Origin: an uncultured Bacteroidales bacterium
GTDB lineage: Bacteria > Bacteroidota > Bacteroidia > Bacteroidales > Paludibacteraceae
NCBI GenBank assembly: GCA_934728255.1
Contig: CAKVEC010000006.1
Location: forward strand, 62,001-126,000
DNA: 64,000 nt
Reading direction: 5' to 3'
Shown: positions 7,584 to 18,405 of the stretch, one piece after another
How the letters are laid out: every line of letters begins with the position of its first letter
Position numbering within the stretch: the stretch's first letter is position 1
The notes under the pieces: model-generated
What the model was told of the DNA's origin: nothing
Seen by the model: only the letters and a program-made list of their open reading frames with translations
Database searches by the model: none
Position numbers and translations under genes: made by a program

Positions 7584-9053
7584 ATGTCTCAACTGATCGA
7601 ACGTGTACAGATGGAGGGATTGACCTTCGATGATGTACTGCTCATTCCCGCTTACTCGGAGGTGTTGCCTCGCGAGGTGTCCCTGCAAGGGCAATTCTCC
7701 CGTCATATAACGCTGAATATCCCCGTGGTGTCAGCGGCGATGGATACCGTAACCGAAGCCCCGATGGCGATTGCGGTAGCCCGCGAAGGCGGTATAGGCG
7801 TGATACACAAGAATATGTCGATTGCGCAGCAGGCGGCTCAGGTGCGTCGTGTGAAACGTGCGGAGAACGGACTGATTGCCGACCCTATCACTATTACGGC
7901 GGAACGCACGGTAGGCGATGCATTGCAGATGATGGCGGAGAACCACATCGGCGGCATTCCCGTTGTGGATGCGGAGAACAACTTAGTTGGTATCGTTACG
8001 AACCGAGACCTGCGTTTTGAGACACACATGGAGCGTGCTATCCGCGAGGTGATGACCAGCGAGAACCTGATCACGATACAATCGACCGACCACGATGTGA
8101 TCATGGAGGCGTTTGAGACGCACAAGGTGGAGAAACTGCCGGTGGTAACCGCCGACGGCAAACTGCGCGGGTTGGTAACCTACCGCGACATCACCAAACT
8201 GAAGGATTATCCGAATGCGTGCAAGGACGAGTTGGGACGCTTGCGCTGTGCGGCGGGGGTAGGTATCACGCCCGATTTTATGGACAGAGTGGATGCCTTA
8301 GTGGCAGAGAACGTGGATGCAGTGGTATTGGATTCGGCACACGGACACAGCAAGAACATCGTGAATGCGCTGCGTACGATTAAGACCAAGTACCCTGATT
8401 TGGACGTGGTAGTGGGCAATATCGCTACGGCTGAGGCTGCCAAATACTTGGTGGAGAACGGGGCGGACGGCGTGAAAGTGGGTATAGGTCCCGGTTCTAT
8501 CTGCACGACGCGTATCATTGCGGGGGTAGGTGTGCCGCAACTGACGGCTATCTTCAATGTGGCAGAAGTGCTGAAAGGCACTGGCGTGCCGATGATTGCC
8601 GACGGTGGTTTGCGCTACTCGGGCGATGTGGTCAAGGCACTGGCTGCGGGTGGCAACTGCGTGATGTGCGGGTCGATGTTCGCCGGTACGGACGAGGCAC
8701 CGGGAGAGACGATTATCTACAACGGACGTAAGTTCAAGACCTACCGCGGTATGGGTTCGATCGATGCGATGAAAGCCGGTTCCGCCGATCGCTATTTCCA
8801 AGGCGCGGAGAAGAATATATCGAAGTTGGTGCCGGAAGGTATCGTGGGACGCGTGCCGTACAAAGGGACGGTGTCGGAGACGATTTACCAACTGCTCGGC
8901 GGTCTGCGCTCGGGTATGGGCTATGTAGGTGCGCACAACTTAGCGGAATTGCAGACGGCGAAGTTTGTGAAGATCACCGCTGCCGGTATGAGCGAGAGCC
9001 ATCCGCACGATATTACGATTACCTCGGAAGCACCAAACTACAGCACAAAATAA
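7584..9053 (+). CDS. guaB: Inosine 5'-monophosphate dehydrogenase
   Basis: Oxidises IMP to XMP with NAD+, the committed step to GMP. The 489 residues are full length. The catalytic barrel is interrupted by two CBS domains (about 95-210). The catalytic cysteine is C307 in [11 protein letters not shown], and the mobile-flap region [10 protein letters not shown] (about 388-397) is present. Start ATG at 7584 follows an AAACNNAT array rather than a Shine-Dalgarno site. Only one base separates it from guaA, so the two GMP enzymes are translated from one message. Confidence 0.97.
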   Translation: MSQLIERVQMEGLTFDDVLLIPAYSEVLPREVSLQGQFSRHITLNIPVVSAAMDTVTEAPMAIAVAREGGIGVIHKNMSIAQQAAQVRRVKRAENGLIADPITITAERTVGDALQMMAENHIGGIPVVDAENNLVGIVTNRDLRFETHMERAIREVMTSENLITIQSTDHDVIMEAFETHKVEKLPVVTADGKLRGLVTYRDITKLKDYPNACKDELGRLRCAAGVGITPDFMDRVDALVAENVDAVVLDSAHGHSKNIVNALRTIKTKYPDLDVVVGNIATAEAAKYLVENGADGVKVGIGPGSICTTRIIAGVGVPQLTAIFNVAEVLKGTGVPMIADGGLRYSGDVVKALAAGGNCVMCGSMFAGTDEAPGETIIYNGRKFKTYRGMGSIDAMKAGSADRYFQGAEKNISKLVPEGIVGRVPYKGTVSETIYQLLGGLRSGMGYVGAHNLAELQTAKFVKITAAGMSESHPHDITITSEAPNYSTK

Positions 9054-9054
9054 T

Positions 9055-10596
9055 ATGCAGAAGATAATTATATTGGATTTTGGCAGTCAGACCACGCAGT
9101 TGATTGGTCGGCGAGTACGCGAACTGGATACATTCTGCGAGATACTGCCTTACAACAAATATCCGGAAGACGATTCCGATGTGATCGGTGTTATCCTTTC
9201 GGGGTCGCCGCTGAGCGTGTATGCCGAGGACGCTTTTCACGTGGACTTGTCGCATATCCGCGGGCGGTTGCCAATCTTGGGTATCTGCTACGGCGCACAG
9301 TATATGAGCCATATCTACGGCGGCAAGGTGGAGAGTGCCGGTACGCGTGAGTACGGGCGGCAGAACCTAACCTATATCAATACGAATTGCCCGATATTCA
9401 AGGGTTTTGAAGACGGGTCGCAAGTATGGATGTCGCATGGCGACAGTATCACCCGTGTGCCCGAAGGGGCGGAGGTAGTGGCGTCCACCGAGACGGTACG
9501 CAATGCGGCATACTATATTGCCGCACCCGAAGGCAATGCGAAGGCTCCGATTTTCGGTACTCAGTTCCACCCCGAGGTGGCACACACGTTGCAAGGCACG
9601 TTGCTGCTACGCAACTTTGTGGTGGACGTATGCGGCAGCAAGCAGGAATGGAGTGCGGATGCCTTTGTAGAGAGTACGGTGCAGGAACTCAGGACACAGA
9701 TTGGCACTGACCGTGTGATACTCGGTTTGTCGGGCGGTGTGGACTCGTCGGTGGTGGCGGTGCTGCTCAACAAAGCGATTGGCGACCAACTGACCTGTAT
9801 CTTTGTGGACCATGGTATGCTCCGCAAGAACGAGTTTCGGGACGTAATGCGCGATTACGAGTGCCTCGGGCTGAATGTGATAGGCGTGGACGCAAGTGAG
9901 AAATTCCTCAGCGACTTGGCTGGTGTGAAGGAGCCCGAGCGCAAACGCAAGATTATCGGTCGCGACTTTGTGGAGGTTTTCAACGCGGAAGCCAAGAAGA
10001 TCACCGATGCCAAGTGGCTGGCTCAAGGTACTATCTATCCCGACCGTATCGAGAGCCTGAATATCACGGGCAAGGTCATCAAGAGCCACCATAATGTGGG
10101 CGGGCTGCCAAAGGATATGCATTTGCAACTCTGCGAACCGCTGAAATGGCTGTTCAAGGACGAGGTGCGCCGTGTAGGGCGTTCGATGGGTATGCCCGAG
10201 CATCTGATTACCCGCCACCCGTTTCCCGGACCGGGATTAGCAGTGCGTATCTTGGGCGACATCACGCGCGAGAAGATACGTATCCTGCAAGATGCGGACG
10301 ACATCTTTATCCGCAACTTGCGTGAGGCAGGGCTGTACGATGAGATATGGCAGGCGGGGGCAATCCTGCTGAGCGAGGTAAGGAGTGTGGGCGTGATGGG
10401 CGACGAGCGCACGTATGAGAATCCCGTGGCATTGCGGGCGGTAACCTCTTCGGACGCCATGACTGCCGACTGGGCACATCTGCCGTACGACTTTATGGCG
10501 AAATGCTCCAACGACATCATCAACAAAGTGCGCGGCGTGAACCGCATTTGCTACGACATCTCCTCCAAACCGCCTGCAACGATTGAGTGGGAGTAG
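9055..10596 (+). CDS. guaA: GMP synthase (glutamine-hydrolysing)
   Basis: Aminates XMP to GMP using ammonia from glutamine and ATP. The N-terminal class I glutaminase has nucleophile C78 (GICYGAQ) and FHPEV. The ATP-pyrophosphatase domain starts with the PP-loop SGGVDSS (226-232). The C-terminal dimerisation domain ends in the conserved KPPATIEWE. The length of 513 residues is typical. It is tightly coupled to guaB. Confidence 0.97.
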   Translation: MQKIIILDFGSQTTQLIGRRVRELDTFCEILPYNKYPEDDSDVIGVILSGSPLSVYAEDAFHVDLSHIRGRLPILGICYGAQYMSHIYGGKVESAGTREYGRQNLTYINTNCPIFKGFEDGSQVWMSHGDSITRVPEGAEVVASTETVRNAAYYIAAPEGNAKAPIFGTQFHPEVAHTLQGTLLLRNFVVDVCGSKQEWSADAFVESTVQELRTQIGTDRVILGLSGGVDSSVVAVLLNKAIGDQLTCIFVDHGMLRKNEFRDVMRDYECLGLNVIGVDASEKFLSDLAGVKEPERKRKIIGRDFVEVFNAEAKKITDAKWLAQGTIYPDRIESLNITGKVIKSHHNVGGLPKDMHLQLCEPLKWLFKDEVRRVGRSMGMPEHLITRHPFPGPGLAVRILGDITREKIRILQDADDIFIRNLREAGLYDEIWQAGAILLSEVRSVGVMGDERTYENPVALRAVTSSDAMTADWAHLPYDFMAKCSNDIINKVRGVNRICYDISSKPPATIEWE

Positions 10597-10599
10597 AGT

Positions 10600-10655
10600 T
10601 AATTATGAATTATGAATTATGAATGAAGAATTATGAATGAAGAATTATGAATGAT
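10600..10655 (+). repeat. GAATTATGAAT micro-repeat after guaA
   Basis: Tandem GAATTATGAAT and GAAGAATTATGAAT words fill the gap after guaA. The same words recur at 52029-52060, and in reverse complement at 48848-48870. Confidence 0.75.
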
Positions 10656-10702
10656 ATGAGGGGTTGAACGTATAAACGTATTAAACCGTTTCAACTACGC
10701 AT

Positions 10703-10734
10703 AAACTCATAAACTTCTAAACCAATAAACAACA
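10703..10734 (+). repeat. AAACNNAT array touching the purE start codon
   Basis: Four contiguous 8-mers (AAACTCAT, AAACTTCT, AAACCAAT, AAACAACA) run directly into the purE ATG. The first two are identical to the first two units before purT, and the last is identical to the last unit before tpiA. Confidence 0.8.
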
Positions 10735-11202
10735 ATGAAAGTAGGAGTAATCATGGGCAGTACGTCGGATTTGGACGTGATGATGCCCGCTATCAAGACA
10801 TTGGAAGAGTTTGGCATCGAGGTGGACAAGCGCGTTATCAGTGCCCACCGTGCGCCGCACGCCCTGATGGAGTGGGCGGAGAGTGCACGCGAGAGGGGAC
10901 TGAGCGTAATCATTGCGGGTGCAGGTGGTGCAGCGCATTTGGCAGGTGTGATTGCCGGTCTGACCACGTTGCCCGTTATCGGCGTACCCGTGCGTTCGAA
11001 GACCCTCGACGGCTTGGATAGTCTGCTCAGTATGGTGCAGATGCCGAGCGGTATCCCTGTGGCGTGCGTAGCGATTGACGGTGCGAAGAATGCGGCGTTG
11101 CTGGCGGTGCAGATGCTGGCATTGAACGACGCACCACTGCTTGCGCAATTGGAGGATTTCCGCCGCAAGCAGACCGAGAAAGTGCTGAGTGCAACCATCT
11201 GA
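10735..11202 (+). CDS. purE: N5-carboxyaminoimidazole ribonucleotide mutase
   Basis: Moves the carboxyl group of N5-CAIR to form CAIR in IMP synthesis. The 155 residues carry MGSTSD (8-13), ISAHRAP (40-46), and GAGGAAHL (about 60-67), which is the class I form. Class I PurE normally works with the ATP-dependent PurK, and no purK is in the window; it must lie elsewhere or be dispensable. It stands between guaA and purL and is followed after three bases by a small ORF. Confidence 0.95.
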   Translation: MKVGVIMGSTSDLDVMMPAIKTLEEFGIEVDKRVISAHRAPHALMEWAESARERGLSVIIAGAGGAAHLAGVIAGLTTLPVIGVPVRSKTLDGLDSLLSMVQMPSGIPVACVAIDGAKNAALLAVQMLALNDAPLLAQLEDFRRKQTEKVLSATI

Positions 11203-11205
11203 CGG

Positions 11206-11340
11206 ATGTTCCATATTTTCAATCGCATCAAACGTAAACCGTTCAGCAAGGGATGCGCAACCTATAACGATCCCATAACAAATGGATGGGCGATGAAAAT
11301 GTTCCAAATGACATATAATAGCCCCAACGACAACAGATAA
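11206..11340 (+). CDS. Possible small protein of 44 residues between purE and purL
   Basis: An ATG three bases after the purE stop opens a frame of 44 codons (MFHIFNRIKRKPFSKG at the start, ending NSPNDNR) that closes ten bases before the purL ATG. It fills almost the whole gap. The N-terminus is basic and amphipathic, with no signal peptide or Cys cluster. Other gaps of this length in the cluster are filled with micro-repeats, but this one has none. I do not recognise the family, and it may be a chance ORF. Confidence 0.35.
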   Translation: MFHIFNRIKRKPFSKGCATYNDPITNGWAMKMFQMTYNSPNDNR

Positions 11341-11350
11341 AACCAACAAT

Positions 11351-14300
11351 ATGGCAAATTATCGCATATATGTAGAGAAGCGCGATGCGTTTCGTGTAGA
11401 GGCAGAGAGTCTGCGTCAGGAGTTGAACGAGAACTTGCAACTCCATATCGCACAACTGCGTTACCTGAATGTCTATGACCTTTTCGGGTTCACCCCGGAA
11501 CTCTTGGAAAAGAGCCGTTACAGTGTCTTCGGCGAGGTGGTAACGGACGTGGTGTCCGACGCGTGCGACCTCACGGGCAAACGCTACCTGGCGGTGGAAT
11601 ATATTCCCGGTCAGTTTGACCAGCGCGCTTCGTCGGCGGTGGATTGTGTGCACCTGATTGACCCGCAGGCAGACATCGAGATACGCAGCGCACGCCTGCT
11701 CATATTCGACGACACCGTGAGCGACGCGGATATGGTACGTATCCGCCACTACTATATCAATGCGGTGGAGTCGCGGGAGAAAGACCTCTCACAGTTGGAG
11801 CAGATACAGCACGCGGATGTGAAACCGCTGGCGAAATTAGACGGGTTCCTCGATATGAAAGAGGAAAACCTGGCACCGTTCTGTAAGCAGTGGGGCTTGG
11901 CTATGAACGCCGACGACCTGCGCGAGGTGCTGCGCTATTTCACCAAAGAGCAGCGCAATCCGACCGAGACCGAACTGCGCATATTGGACACCTATTGGTC
12001 TGACCATTGCCGCCACACTACGTTTACAACGGTATTGGAGACCATCAAGATAGACGAGTCGTTTGTCCGCAATGAGATAGAACACACGCTTGGTATGTTT
12101 CACAACATCCGCCGGCAACTCGGGCGTACGGAGAAACCGCTCTGCTTGATGGAACTGGCGACGATCGGCGCACGCTACCTGCGCAGCAAGGGGCTGCTTG
12201 ACGATATGGAGCAGAGCGAGGAAAACAACGCCTGCTCAATATTCATAGATGTGGATGTGGACGGCAAGACCGAGAAATGGCTGTTGCAGTTCAAGAACGA
12301 GACCCACAACCACCCGACGGAGATAGAGCCTTTCGGCGGGGCGAGCACGTGTCTCGGCGGGGCGATACGCGACCCGTTGTCGGGGCGTGCATACGTCTAT
12401 CAGGCGATGCGTGTAACAGGCGCAGGCGACATCTACAAGCCTGTGTCGGAGACGCTGACGGGCAAACTGCCGCAGCAGATCATCTCCCGCAAGGCAGCGG
12501 CGGGCTACTCGTCGTATGGCAACCAGATAGGCTTGGCTACCACCCATGTACGGGAGATTTATCACCCCTCGTATGTAGCCAAACGCCTTGAAGTGGGGGC
12601 AGTGGTAGGTGCGGTGCGTGCAGACGCTGTGCGCCGCGAGTCGCCCGTGGCAGGCGATGTGATACTGCTGCTCGGCGGTCGCACCGGTCGCGACGGTATA
12701 GGCGGTGCTACGGGCAGCAGCAAGGAGCATACCGAGGCTTCGCTCGAATCGTGCGGGTCGGAGGTGCAGAAAGGTAACGCCCCCGAGGAGCGCAAACTGC
12801 AACGGCTGATGCGTCGCCCCGAGGCTACACGCCTCATCAAGAAATCGAATGACTTCGGCGCAGGCGGCGTGAGCGTGGCTATCGGCGAGTTGGCGGACGG
12901 GTTGGATATCTATCTCGACCGTGTGCCGACCAAGTATGCGGGCTTGAACCCGACCGAACTGGCTATCTCCGAGAGCCAGGAGCGTATGGCGGTGGTGGTG
13001 GAAGCCAAAGACCGCGAGGCGATGGAACGCCTGTGCCGGCAGGACAATATAGAGGTTACCTACGTGGCGGACGTAACGGACACGGGACGTATGCGCCAGT
13101 TCTACAAGGGCGAGATAGTGGCAGACCTGACGCGCGAGTTTATCGACAGTGCAGGTGCCAAACACTATGCCGATGCCACTATCGGTAAGGTGGAGGAGCG
13201 CAACCCGTTCCGTCGCACGATAGAGGGCAAGACATTGGCGGAACGTATGGAGAACGCCTTGGCAGACCCCAACGTAACCTCGCAGAAAGGACTCATAGAG
13301 GAGTTTGACGCCACTATCGGGCGCAGCACGGTGCTGATGCCTTTCGGCGGCAAGTACCAGCAGACCGAGACACAGGTGTCGGTGCAGAAACTGCCGACCG
13401 ACGGCTATACGAACACCGCTTCGATAATGACTTTCGGTTACAACCCGTTCATCTCTGAGTGGAGCCCGTACCACGGGGCGGCGTATGCCGTGGTGGAGGC
13501 TTGCACCAAGGCGGTGGCAGCGGGGGCGGACTACAGCCGTATGCGCTTCTCATACCAGGAGTATTTTGAGCGTATGACCCACGACCCGCACACCTATGGC
13601 AAGCCGCTGTCGGCACTGCTCGGGGCATTGAAGATGCAGGTGCTGCTCGGACTGCCGTCTATCGGCGGAAAGGACTCGATGTCGGGTACGTTTGAGCATA
13701 TATCCGTGCCGCCGACGCTCATTGCGTTCGGTATTACCACGATGGGCGCAGACCAAGTCATCTCGCCCGAACTGAAACAGGCGGGACATGCATTGTATCT
13801 CATCAAGCACACTCCCGAAAGCAACTATATGCCGTCGGTGGAGTGCCTGACCGGGAACTGGCAAAACACCACGGAGGCGATACGCAAGGGCATTGTCTGC
13901 TCGGCGTATGCCATCGGTTTCGGCGGTGTGGCGGAAGCCGTAGCGAAGATGTCGTTCGGTAACGCCCTCGGCGTGGACATACATATCGACGAAGACACCC
14001 TTTTCGACTATCAATACGGTTCTATCCTTGCGGAGACAACCGCTCCGCTTGAGATGGAGAATGCCGTGCTGCTCGGACACGTAACAGATGGCGACAGCCT
14101 GGTTATCAACGGCGAACCCCTTTCGCGTGCGGCATTGCACGAGGCATGCTGCGCACCTTATACCAAGGTCTATCCCGCAGCAGTACCTGCCAAACACCAA
14201 GCCCTCATGCCCGCGGGCGCAGGGACAGCAGCAGAGAAAAAGGCACCGCGGGTTTACCCGGGCGTGGCGGTAGAGCATCCGTTGGTTTATATCCCCGTTT

Positions 14301-15079
14301 TCCCGGGTACGAACTGCGACTACGACAGTGCCAAAGCATGGCGCACGGCGGGCGCGGAGGTGGAGACCACTATTTTCCGCAACCTGACAGGCGCGGACGT
14401 GTTGGCGTCTATTGACGAGATGGTGGAGCATATCCGCTGCGCACATATACTGATGTTTGCGGGCGGTTTCTCGGCGGGCGACGAACCCGACGGAAGCGGT
14501 AAGTTCATCGCATCGGTTATCAACAACCGAAAGGTGGCTGCGGCTATCGAGTCGCTTATCGCCCGCGGCGGACTGATACTGGGTATCTGCAACGGTTTCC
14601 AGGCATTAGTCAAGAGCGGACTGCTGCCATACGGCAAGACGGGCAGCGTAACTGCCGAGTCGCCGACGCTCTTCCGCAACGACATCAACCGCCACGTGTC
14701 GCAGATGGTAACCACTGTGGTGGCAACGACCAATAGTCCGTGGCTGAGCAATATGCAGATAGGCGATGCGCACACGGTGGCTGTGAGCCACGGCGAGGGC
14801 AAGTTCGTGGTGTCGGAGGCATTGGCAGCCGAGTTGTTCCGCAACGGTCAGGTAGCGTTCCGCTATGCCGACCCCGTAACGCTTGCACCGACAATGCAGT
14901 CGCCCGCCAACCCAAACGGTTCCTACTACGCTATCGAGGGTATCATCTCGCCCAACGGACAGATACTGGGCAAGATGGCGCACTCGGAGCGGTACGAGGA
15001 CAATGTATTCAAGAATATCAGCGGGCAGAAACGCCAGACGTTGTTCGACAATGCCGTGCGCTATTTCCGCAAGAACTGA
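11351..15079 (+). CDS. purL: Phosphoribosylformylglycinamidine synthase, single-chain form
   Basis: Converts FGAR to FGAM with glutamine and ATP. The 1242 residues correspond to the large single-chain enzyme, with no separate PurS or PurQ. It has an N-terminal PurS-like part, a linker, two AIR-synthase-like ATP-binding halves (NETHNHPT at about 316), and a C-terminal glutaminase beginning VFPGTNCDYD. The nucleophile is C1080 (GICNGFQA), and the catalytic His lies in the C-terminal AVSHGEG. It is the largest gene of the cluster. The next gap (15080-15218) holds two micro-repeat arrays. Confidence 0.97.
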   Translation: MANYRIYVEKRDAFRVEAESLRQELNENLQLHIAQLRYLNVYDLFGFTPELLEKSRYSVFGEVVTDVVSDACDLTGKRYLAVEYIPGQFDQRASSAVDCVHLIDPQADIEIRSARLLIFDDTVSDADMVRIRHYYINAVESREKDLSQLEQIQHADVKPLAKLDGFLDMKEENLAPFCKQWGLAMNADDLREVLRYFTKEQRNPTETELRILDTYWSDHCRHTTFTTVLETIKIDESFVRNEIEHTLGMFHNIRRQLGRTEKPLCLMELATIGARYLRSKGLLDDMEQSEENNACSIFIDVDVDGKTEKWLLQFKNETHNHPTEIEPFGGASTCLGGAIRDPLSGRAYVYQAMRVTGAGDIYKPVSETLTGKLPQQIISRKAAAGYSSYGNQIGLATTHVREIYHPSYVAKRLEVGAVVGAVRADAVRRESPVAGDVILLLGGRTGRDGIGGATGSSKEHTEASLESCGSEVQKGNAPEERKLQRLMRRPEATRLIKKSNDFGAGGVSVAIGELADGLDIYLDRVPTKYAGLNPTELAISESQERMAVVVEAKDREAMERLCRQDNIEVTYVADVTDTGRMRQFYKGEIVADLTREFIDSAGAKHYADATIGKVEERNPFRRTIEGKTLAERMENALADPNVTSQKGLIEEFDATIGRSTVLMPFGGKYQQTETQVSVQKLPTDGYTNTASIMTFGYNPFISEWSPYHGAAYAVVEACTKAVAAGADYSRMRFSYQEYFERMTHDPHTYGKPLSALLGALKMQVLLGLPSIGGKDSMSGTFEHISVPPTLIAFGITTMGADQVISPELKQAGHALYLIKHTPESNYMPSVECLTGNWQNTTEAIRKGIVCSAYAIGFGGVAEAVAKMSFGNALGVDIHIDEDTLFDYQYGSILAETTAPLEMENAVLLGHVTDGDSLVINGEPLSRAALHEACCAPYTKVYPAAVPAKHQALMPAGAGTAAEKKAPRVYPGVAVEHPLVYIPVFPGTNCDYDSAKAWRTAGAEVETTIFRNLTGADVLASIDEMVEHIRCAHILMFAGGFSAGDEPDGSGKFIASVINNRKVAAAIESLIARGGLILGICNGFQALVKSGLLPYGKTGSVTAESPTLFRNDINRHVSQMVTTVVATTNSPWLSNMQIGDAHTVAVSHGEGKFVVSEALAAELFRNGQVAFRYADPVTLAPTMQSPANPNGSYYAIEGIISPNGQILGKMAHSERYEDNVFKNISGQKRQTLFDNAVRYFRKN

Positions 15080-15103
15080 CAGGTAACTTCACCGTAGTAT
15101 GAG

Positions 15104-15134
15104 TAGGTGATTAGTGGGTGATTAGTGGGTGATT
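15104..15134 (+). repeat. 11-bp TAGGTGATTAG array after purL
   Basis: Nearly three units of TAG(G/T)GGTGATT-type words. The 11-base period puts TAG and TGA triplets in all three frames. Related arrays are at 21789-21810 (reverse), 50805-50846 and 50901-50936. Confidence 0.75.
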
Positions 15135-15183
15135 GTCGGGAGCATAAACTACTAAACTCATTCAACTAAACTCAACAACGTAT

Positions 15184-15215
15184 AAACGAATAAACTTATA
15201 AACGTATAAACCAAA
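15184..15215 (+). repeat. AAACNNAT array before purM
   Basis: Four contiguous 8-mers (AAACGAAT, AAACTTAT, AAACGTAT, AAACCAAA) end three bases before the purM ATG at 15219. Confidence 0.8.
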
Positions 15216-15218
15216 ATA

Positions 15219-16250
15219 ATGGCACAACATTATGAAGCAGCAGGCGTGAACCTCGAAGCAGGATACGAGGTGGTAAGCCGCATCAAATCGCACGTTAAAT
15301 CCACGGCACGCAAGGGCTCTATGGGTGGTATCGGTTCCTTTGGCGGAATGTTCGACCTAAGTGCACTCAACATCAAAGAGCCCGTTCTCGTGTCGGGTAC
15401 CGACGGTGTGGGTACAAAACTGAAACTCGCTTTCGAGTTGGACAAGCACGACACAATAGGTATCGATGCTGTGGCGATGTGTGTCAACGATGTGTTGGCA
15501 CAGGGTGCTGAACCGCTTATATTCCTTGATTATGTGGCTATCGGGCATAATATCCCCGCCAAGGTAGAGGCTATCGTAGCGGGTGTGGCAGAGGGCTGCC
15601 GCCAAGCGGGGTGCGCTCTGGTAGGCGGCGAGACCGCCGAGATGCCCGGTATGTACGGCAACGGCGAGTACGACATAGCCGGTTACACCACGGGCGTGGT
15701 GGAAAAAGCCAAACTCATCGACGGCAGCAAGGTGAAGGCGGGTGATGTGCTGGTTGGTATTCCCTCCACGGGTGTACACTCCAATGGATTCAGTCTGGTG
15801 CGCAAGATTGTGGCAGACGCAGGGCTTGACTTGCGCCGCGTCTATCCGGAGTTGGATGCCGAGAAGACGCTCGGCGAGGTATTGCTTACCCCTACGCAGA
15901 TATATGTGAAACAGGTGCTGGACGTGATACACCAACTGGACGTACACGGCGTGGCACACATCACGGGCGGCGGTTTCGATGAGAATATCCCGCGTATCCT
16001 CGGCGAGGGGCAGGGTATCCTTATCAATGAGGGCAGTTGGACTATTCTGCCGGTGTTCCGCTGTCTGGAGCAATGGGGCAATATCCCCCACCGCGAGATG
16101 TTCAACATCTTCAATATGGGCATTGGTATGGTGCTGGCTATGGACGGGAGCGATGCGCAAGCGGCTATCGACATTCTTGCCAAGCACGGTTTGCATGCCA
16201 CCGTTATCGGCAGTATTGTAGAGGGAAAGGGTGTAGAGATTAGAGGTTAG
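15219..16250 (+). CDS. purM: Phosphoribosylformylglycinamidine cyclo-ligase (AIR synthetase)
   Basis: Closes the imidazole ring of FGAM to form AIR with ATP. The 343 residues contain [11 protein letters not shown] (about 59-69), the GGETAEMPG motif, and the C-terminal [10 protein letters not shown], all diagnostic for PurM. It follows purL, whose product it uses. Its end overlaps a GTTAGA micro-repeat (16238-16267), and purN begins 17 bases later. Confidence 0.97.
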   Translation: MAQHYEAAGVNLEAGYEVVSRIKSHVKSTARKGSMGGIGSFGGMFDLSALNIKEPVLVSGTDGVGTKLKLAFELDKHDTIGIDAVAMCVNDVLAQGAEPLIFLDYVAIGHNIPAKVEAIVAGVAEGCRQAGCALVGGETAEMPGMYGNGEYDIAGYTTGVVEKAKLIDGSKVKAGDVLVGIPSTGVHSNGFSLVRKIVADAGLDLRRVYPELDAEKTLGEVLLTPTQIYVKQVLDVIHQLDVHGVAHITGGGFDENIPRILGEGQGILINEGSWTILPVFRCLEQWGNIPHREMFNIFNMGIGMVLAMDGSDAQAAIDILAKHGLHATVIGSIVEGKGVEIRG

Positions 16251-16267
16251 ATGTTAGAAGTTAGAGA

Positions 16268-16825
16268 ATGAAGCGTTTGGCGGTGTTTGCGAGCGGACGG
16301 GGTACCAACTTCGAAGCGATAGTGTCGGCTTGCGAAAGCGGTCGTCTCAGTGCGGAGGTGGTGCTGTTGGTTTGTGACCGCCCCGATGCGGAGGTAGTCG
16401 CACGTGCAGAGGTACACCACGTGCCGTGCTTTGCATTCTGTCCGAAAGACTATGCAGCCAAAGCCGACTACGAGCGCGAGATAGTGTCGCGTCTGCAGCA
16501 GAGTGGGGTGGAACTCATCTGTCTGGCAGGCTATATGCGGCTGCTGTCGGAGGTGCTGCTCAATGCCTACGAGGGACGTATCATCAATATCCACCCGTCG
16601 TTGCTGCCCGCTTTCAAGGGCGCACACGCCATAGAGCAAGCACTGGCGTATGGTGTGAAAGTGTACGGCGTAACCGTTCACTATGTGGACGCTTCGATGG
16701 ACGGCGGGCGTATTATTGCGCAGCAGGCTATCCCCTACGAGGGCAGCGACATCACCGAGTTGGAAACACGGCTTCACGCCATAGAACACGAATTATATAT
16801 TCAAACAATAAACAAACTGATATGA
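16268..16825 (+). CDS. purN: Phosphoribosylglycinamide formyltransferase (folate-dependent)
   Basis: Formylates GAR with 10-formyl-tetrahydrofolate. The 185 residues start with the phosphate-binding ASGRGTNF (8-15), and carry the catalytic NIHPSLLPAFKG (about 107-118) and a conserved VHYVDASMDGG. The stop codon overlaps the purH start (ATGA), so the two are translationally coupled. A formate-dependent enzyme for the same step, purT, is also in the cluster. Confidence 0.96.
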   Translation: MKRLAVFASGRGTNFEAIVSACESGRLSAEVVLLVCDRPDAEVVARAEVHHVPCFAFCPKDYAAKADYEREIVSRLQQSGVELICLAGYMRLLSEVLLNAYEGRIINIHPSLLPAFKGAHAIEQALAYGVKVYGVTVHYVDASMDGGRIIAQQAIPYEGSDITELETRLHAIEHELYIQTINKLI

Positions 16826-18375
16826 GAGCATTAGTAAGCGTAAGCGACAAGACAGGATTAGTAGAGTTCGTACAAGGCTTGCAGCAGCACTGTTGGGAGA
16901 TTATCGCCACGGGCGGTACGCAACGGCTGCTGGAGGACGCGGGCATACACACCATCGGTATTTCGGAGGTAACAGGCTTCCCCGAGATATGCGACGGACG
17001 TGTCAAGACCCTCCACCCGAAAGTGCATGGTGCGCTGTTGGCACGCCGCGACGAACCATCCCACTTGCAGGCGCTCAAAGAGAACGGTATCGAGTTCATC
17101 GATATGGTATGCGTGAACCTTTATCCGTTCCGCGAGACGATTGCCAAAGAGGGTACCACTATGGCTGAGGCTATCGAGAAAATCGACATAGGCGGTCCGT
17201 CAATGCTGCGCTCGGCTGCCAAGAACTGGAACGATGTAACGGTCGTTTGCGACCCCGCGGACTATCAGCGTGTCTTGGCTGAAATCGCTGCCACGGGCAA
17301 TACTACCCGTGAGACCCGTTTGCAGTTGTCTGCCAAAGCCTACACCCACACCGCCGAGTACGATATGTGTATCGCTACCTATATGCGCAAGGCGGCAGGG
17401 CTCAACGAGAAACTGTTCCTCGAGTACGACCTCAAGCAGAGTCTGCGCTATGGCGAGAACCCGCACCAGGACGCAAAGTTCTATGCGTCGTTGGAACCCG
17501 TGCCTTTCTCGCTGGCTACTGCCAGACAACTCAATGGCAAGGAACTCTCATACAACAACATACAGGACGCCAATGCTGCCCTCAATATCGTGCGCGAGTT
17601 TGGCAACACGCCTTTCTGCGTAGGGCTCAAGCACATGAACCCCTGCGGTGCGGCTATCGGCAAAGACGTGGTGGAAGCGTGGACAAAAGCCTACGAGGCG
17701 GACAAGGTGTCTATCTTCGGCGGTATCGTGGCTACCAATTGCGAATTGACCCGCGAGGCGGCGGAACTGATGAAACCTATCTTCCTCGAGATTATTATGG
17801 CTCCCAAGTTCTCGGAGGGAGCATTGGAGGTACTCTGTACCAAGAAGAACCTGCGCCTCCTCGAGGTGAATATGACTGCCGACACTGAGCAGCGTATGCA
17901 GTATGTGTCGGTCAATGGTGGTCTGCTCGCACAGCATCAGGACACTACCACCGTTACGCTTACCAAGGATATGTGCGTTACGGAGTCCAAACCGACCGAC
18001 GAACAGATGACCGACCTGCAGTTTGCATGGCGTATTGTGAAGCACGTGAAGTCGAATGCCATCGTGGTGGTGAAGAACGGTCGCACCTACGGCGTGGGTG
18101 CCGGTCAGATGAACCGTGTCGGTTCGGCGGCTATCGCGCTCCGTCAGGCGGAGGAGACGCTCCGGGCAGAGGGCAAGGACATCCGCAAAGAGGGGCTCGT
18201 GATGGGGTCGGACGGTTTTTTCCCCTTTGGTGACAGCGTGGAGAGTGCTGCCGAGTACGGTATTGCGGCTATTGTCCAACCGGGCGGTAGCGTCCGCGAC
18301 GAGGAGAGTATCACCGTAGCCAACAAGCACGGCATACCGATGCTTTTCACCGGAATGCGACACTTCAAACACTAA
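16822..18375 (+). CDS. purH: Bifunctional AICAR transformylase / IMP cyclohydrolase
   Basis: Carries out the last two steps to IMP. The ATG at 16822 (MRALVSVSDKTG) is preferred over a long in-frame extension that would overlap most of purN. This gives 517 residues, the usual length. The N-terminal MGS-like cyclohydrolase domain carries SDKTG and TGGT. The C-terminal transformylase carries the Lys-His pair in LKHMNPCGAA and ends in GMRHFKH. It overlaps purN by four bases. Confidence 0.97.
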   Translation: MRALVSVSDKTGLVEFVQGLQQHCWEIIATGGTQRLLEDAGIHTIGISEVTGFPEICDGRVKTLHPKVHGALLARRDEPSHLQALKENGIEFIDMVCVNLYPFRETIAKEGTTMAEAIEKIDIGGPSMLRSAAKNWNDVTVVCDPADYQRVLAEIAATGNTTRETRLQLSAKAYTHTAEYDMCIATYMRKAAGLNEKLFLEYDLKQSLRYGENPHQDAKFYASLEPVPFSLATARQLNGKELSYNNIQDANAALNIVREFGNTPFCVGLKHMNPCGAAIGKDVVEAWTKAYEADKVSIFGGIVATNCELTREAAELMKPIFLEIIMAPKFSEGALEVLCTKKNLRLLEVNMTADTEQRMQYVSVNGGLLAQHQDTTTVTLTKDMCVTESKPTDEQMTDLQFAWRIVKHVKSNAIVVVKNGRTYGVGAGQMNRVGSAAIALRQAEETLRAEGKDIRKEGLVMGSDGFFPFGDSVESAAEYGIAAIVQPGGSVRDEESITVANKHGIPMLFTGMRHFKH

Positions 18376-18405
18376 CCTATCAGTCCCATTAGTCCTATTA
18401 GCCCT
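18376..18405 (+). repeat. 9-bp TCCTATTAG array before purD
   Basis: Three imperfect 9-mers (CAGTCCCAT, TAGTCCTAT, TAGCCCTAT) end at the purD ATG. The reverse complement of the same unit is at 34861-34892. Confidence 0.7.

Noticed and set aside
16426..16821. N-terminal extension of purH inside purN
   Set aside because: The extra 132 codons match no PurH sequence and lie in another frame of purN; the ATG at 16822 gives the normal N-terminus.
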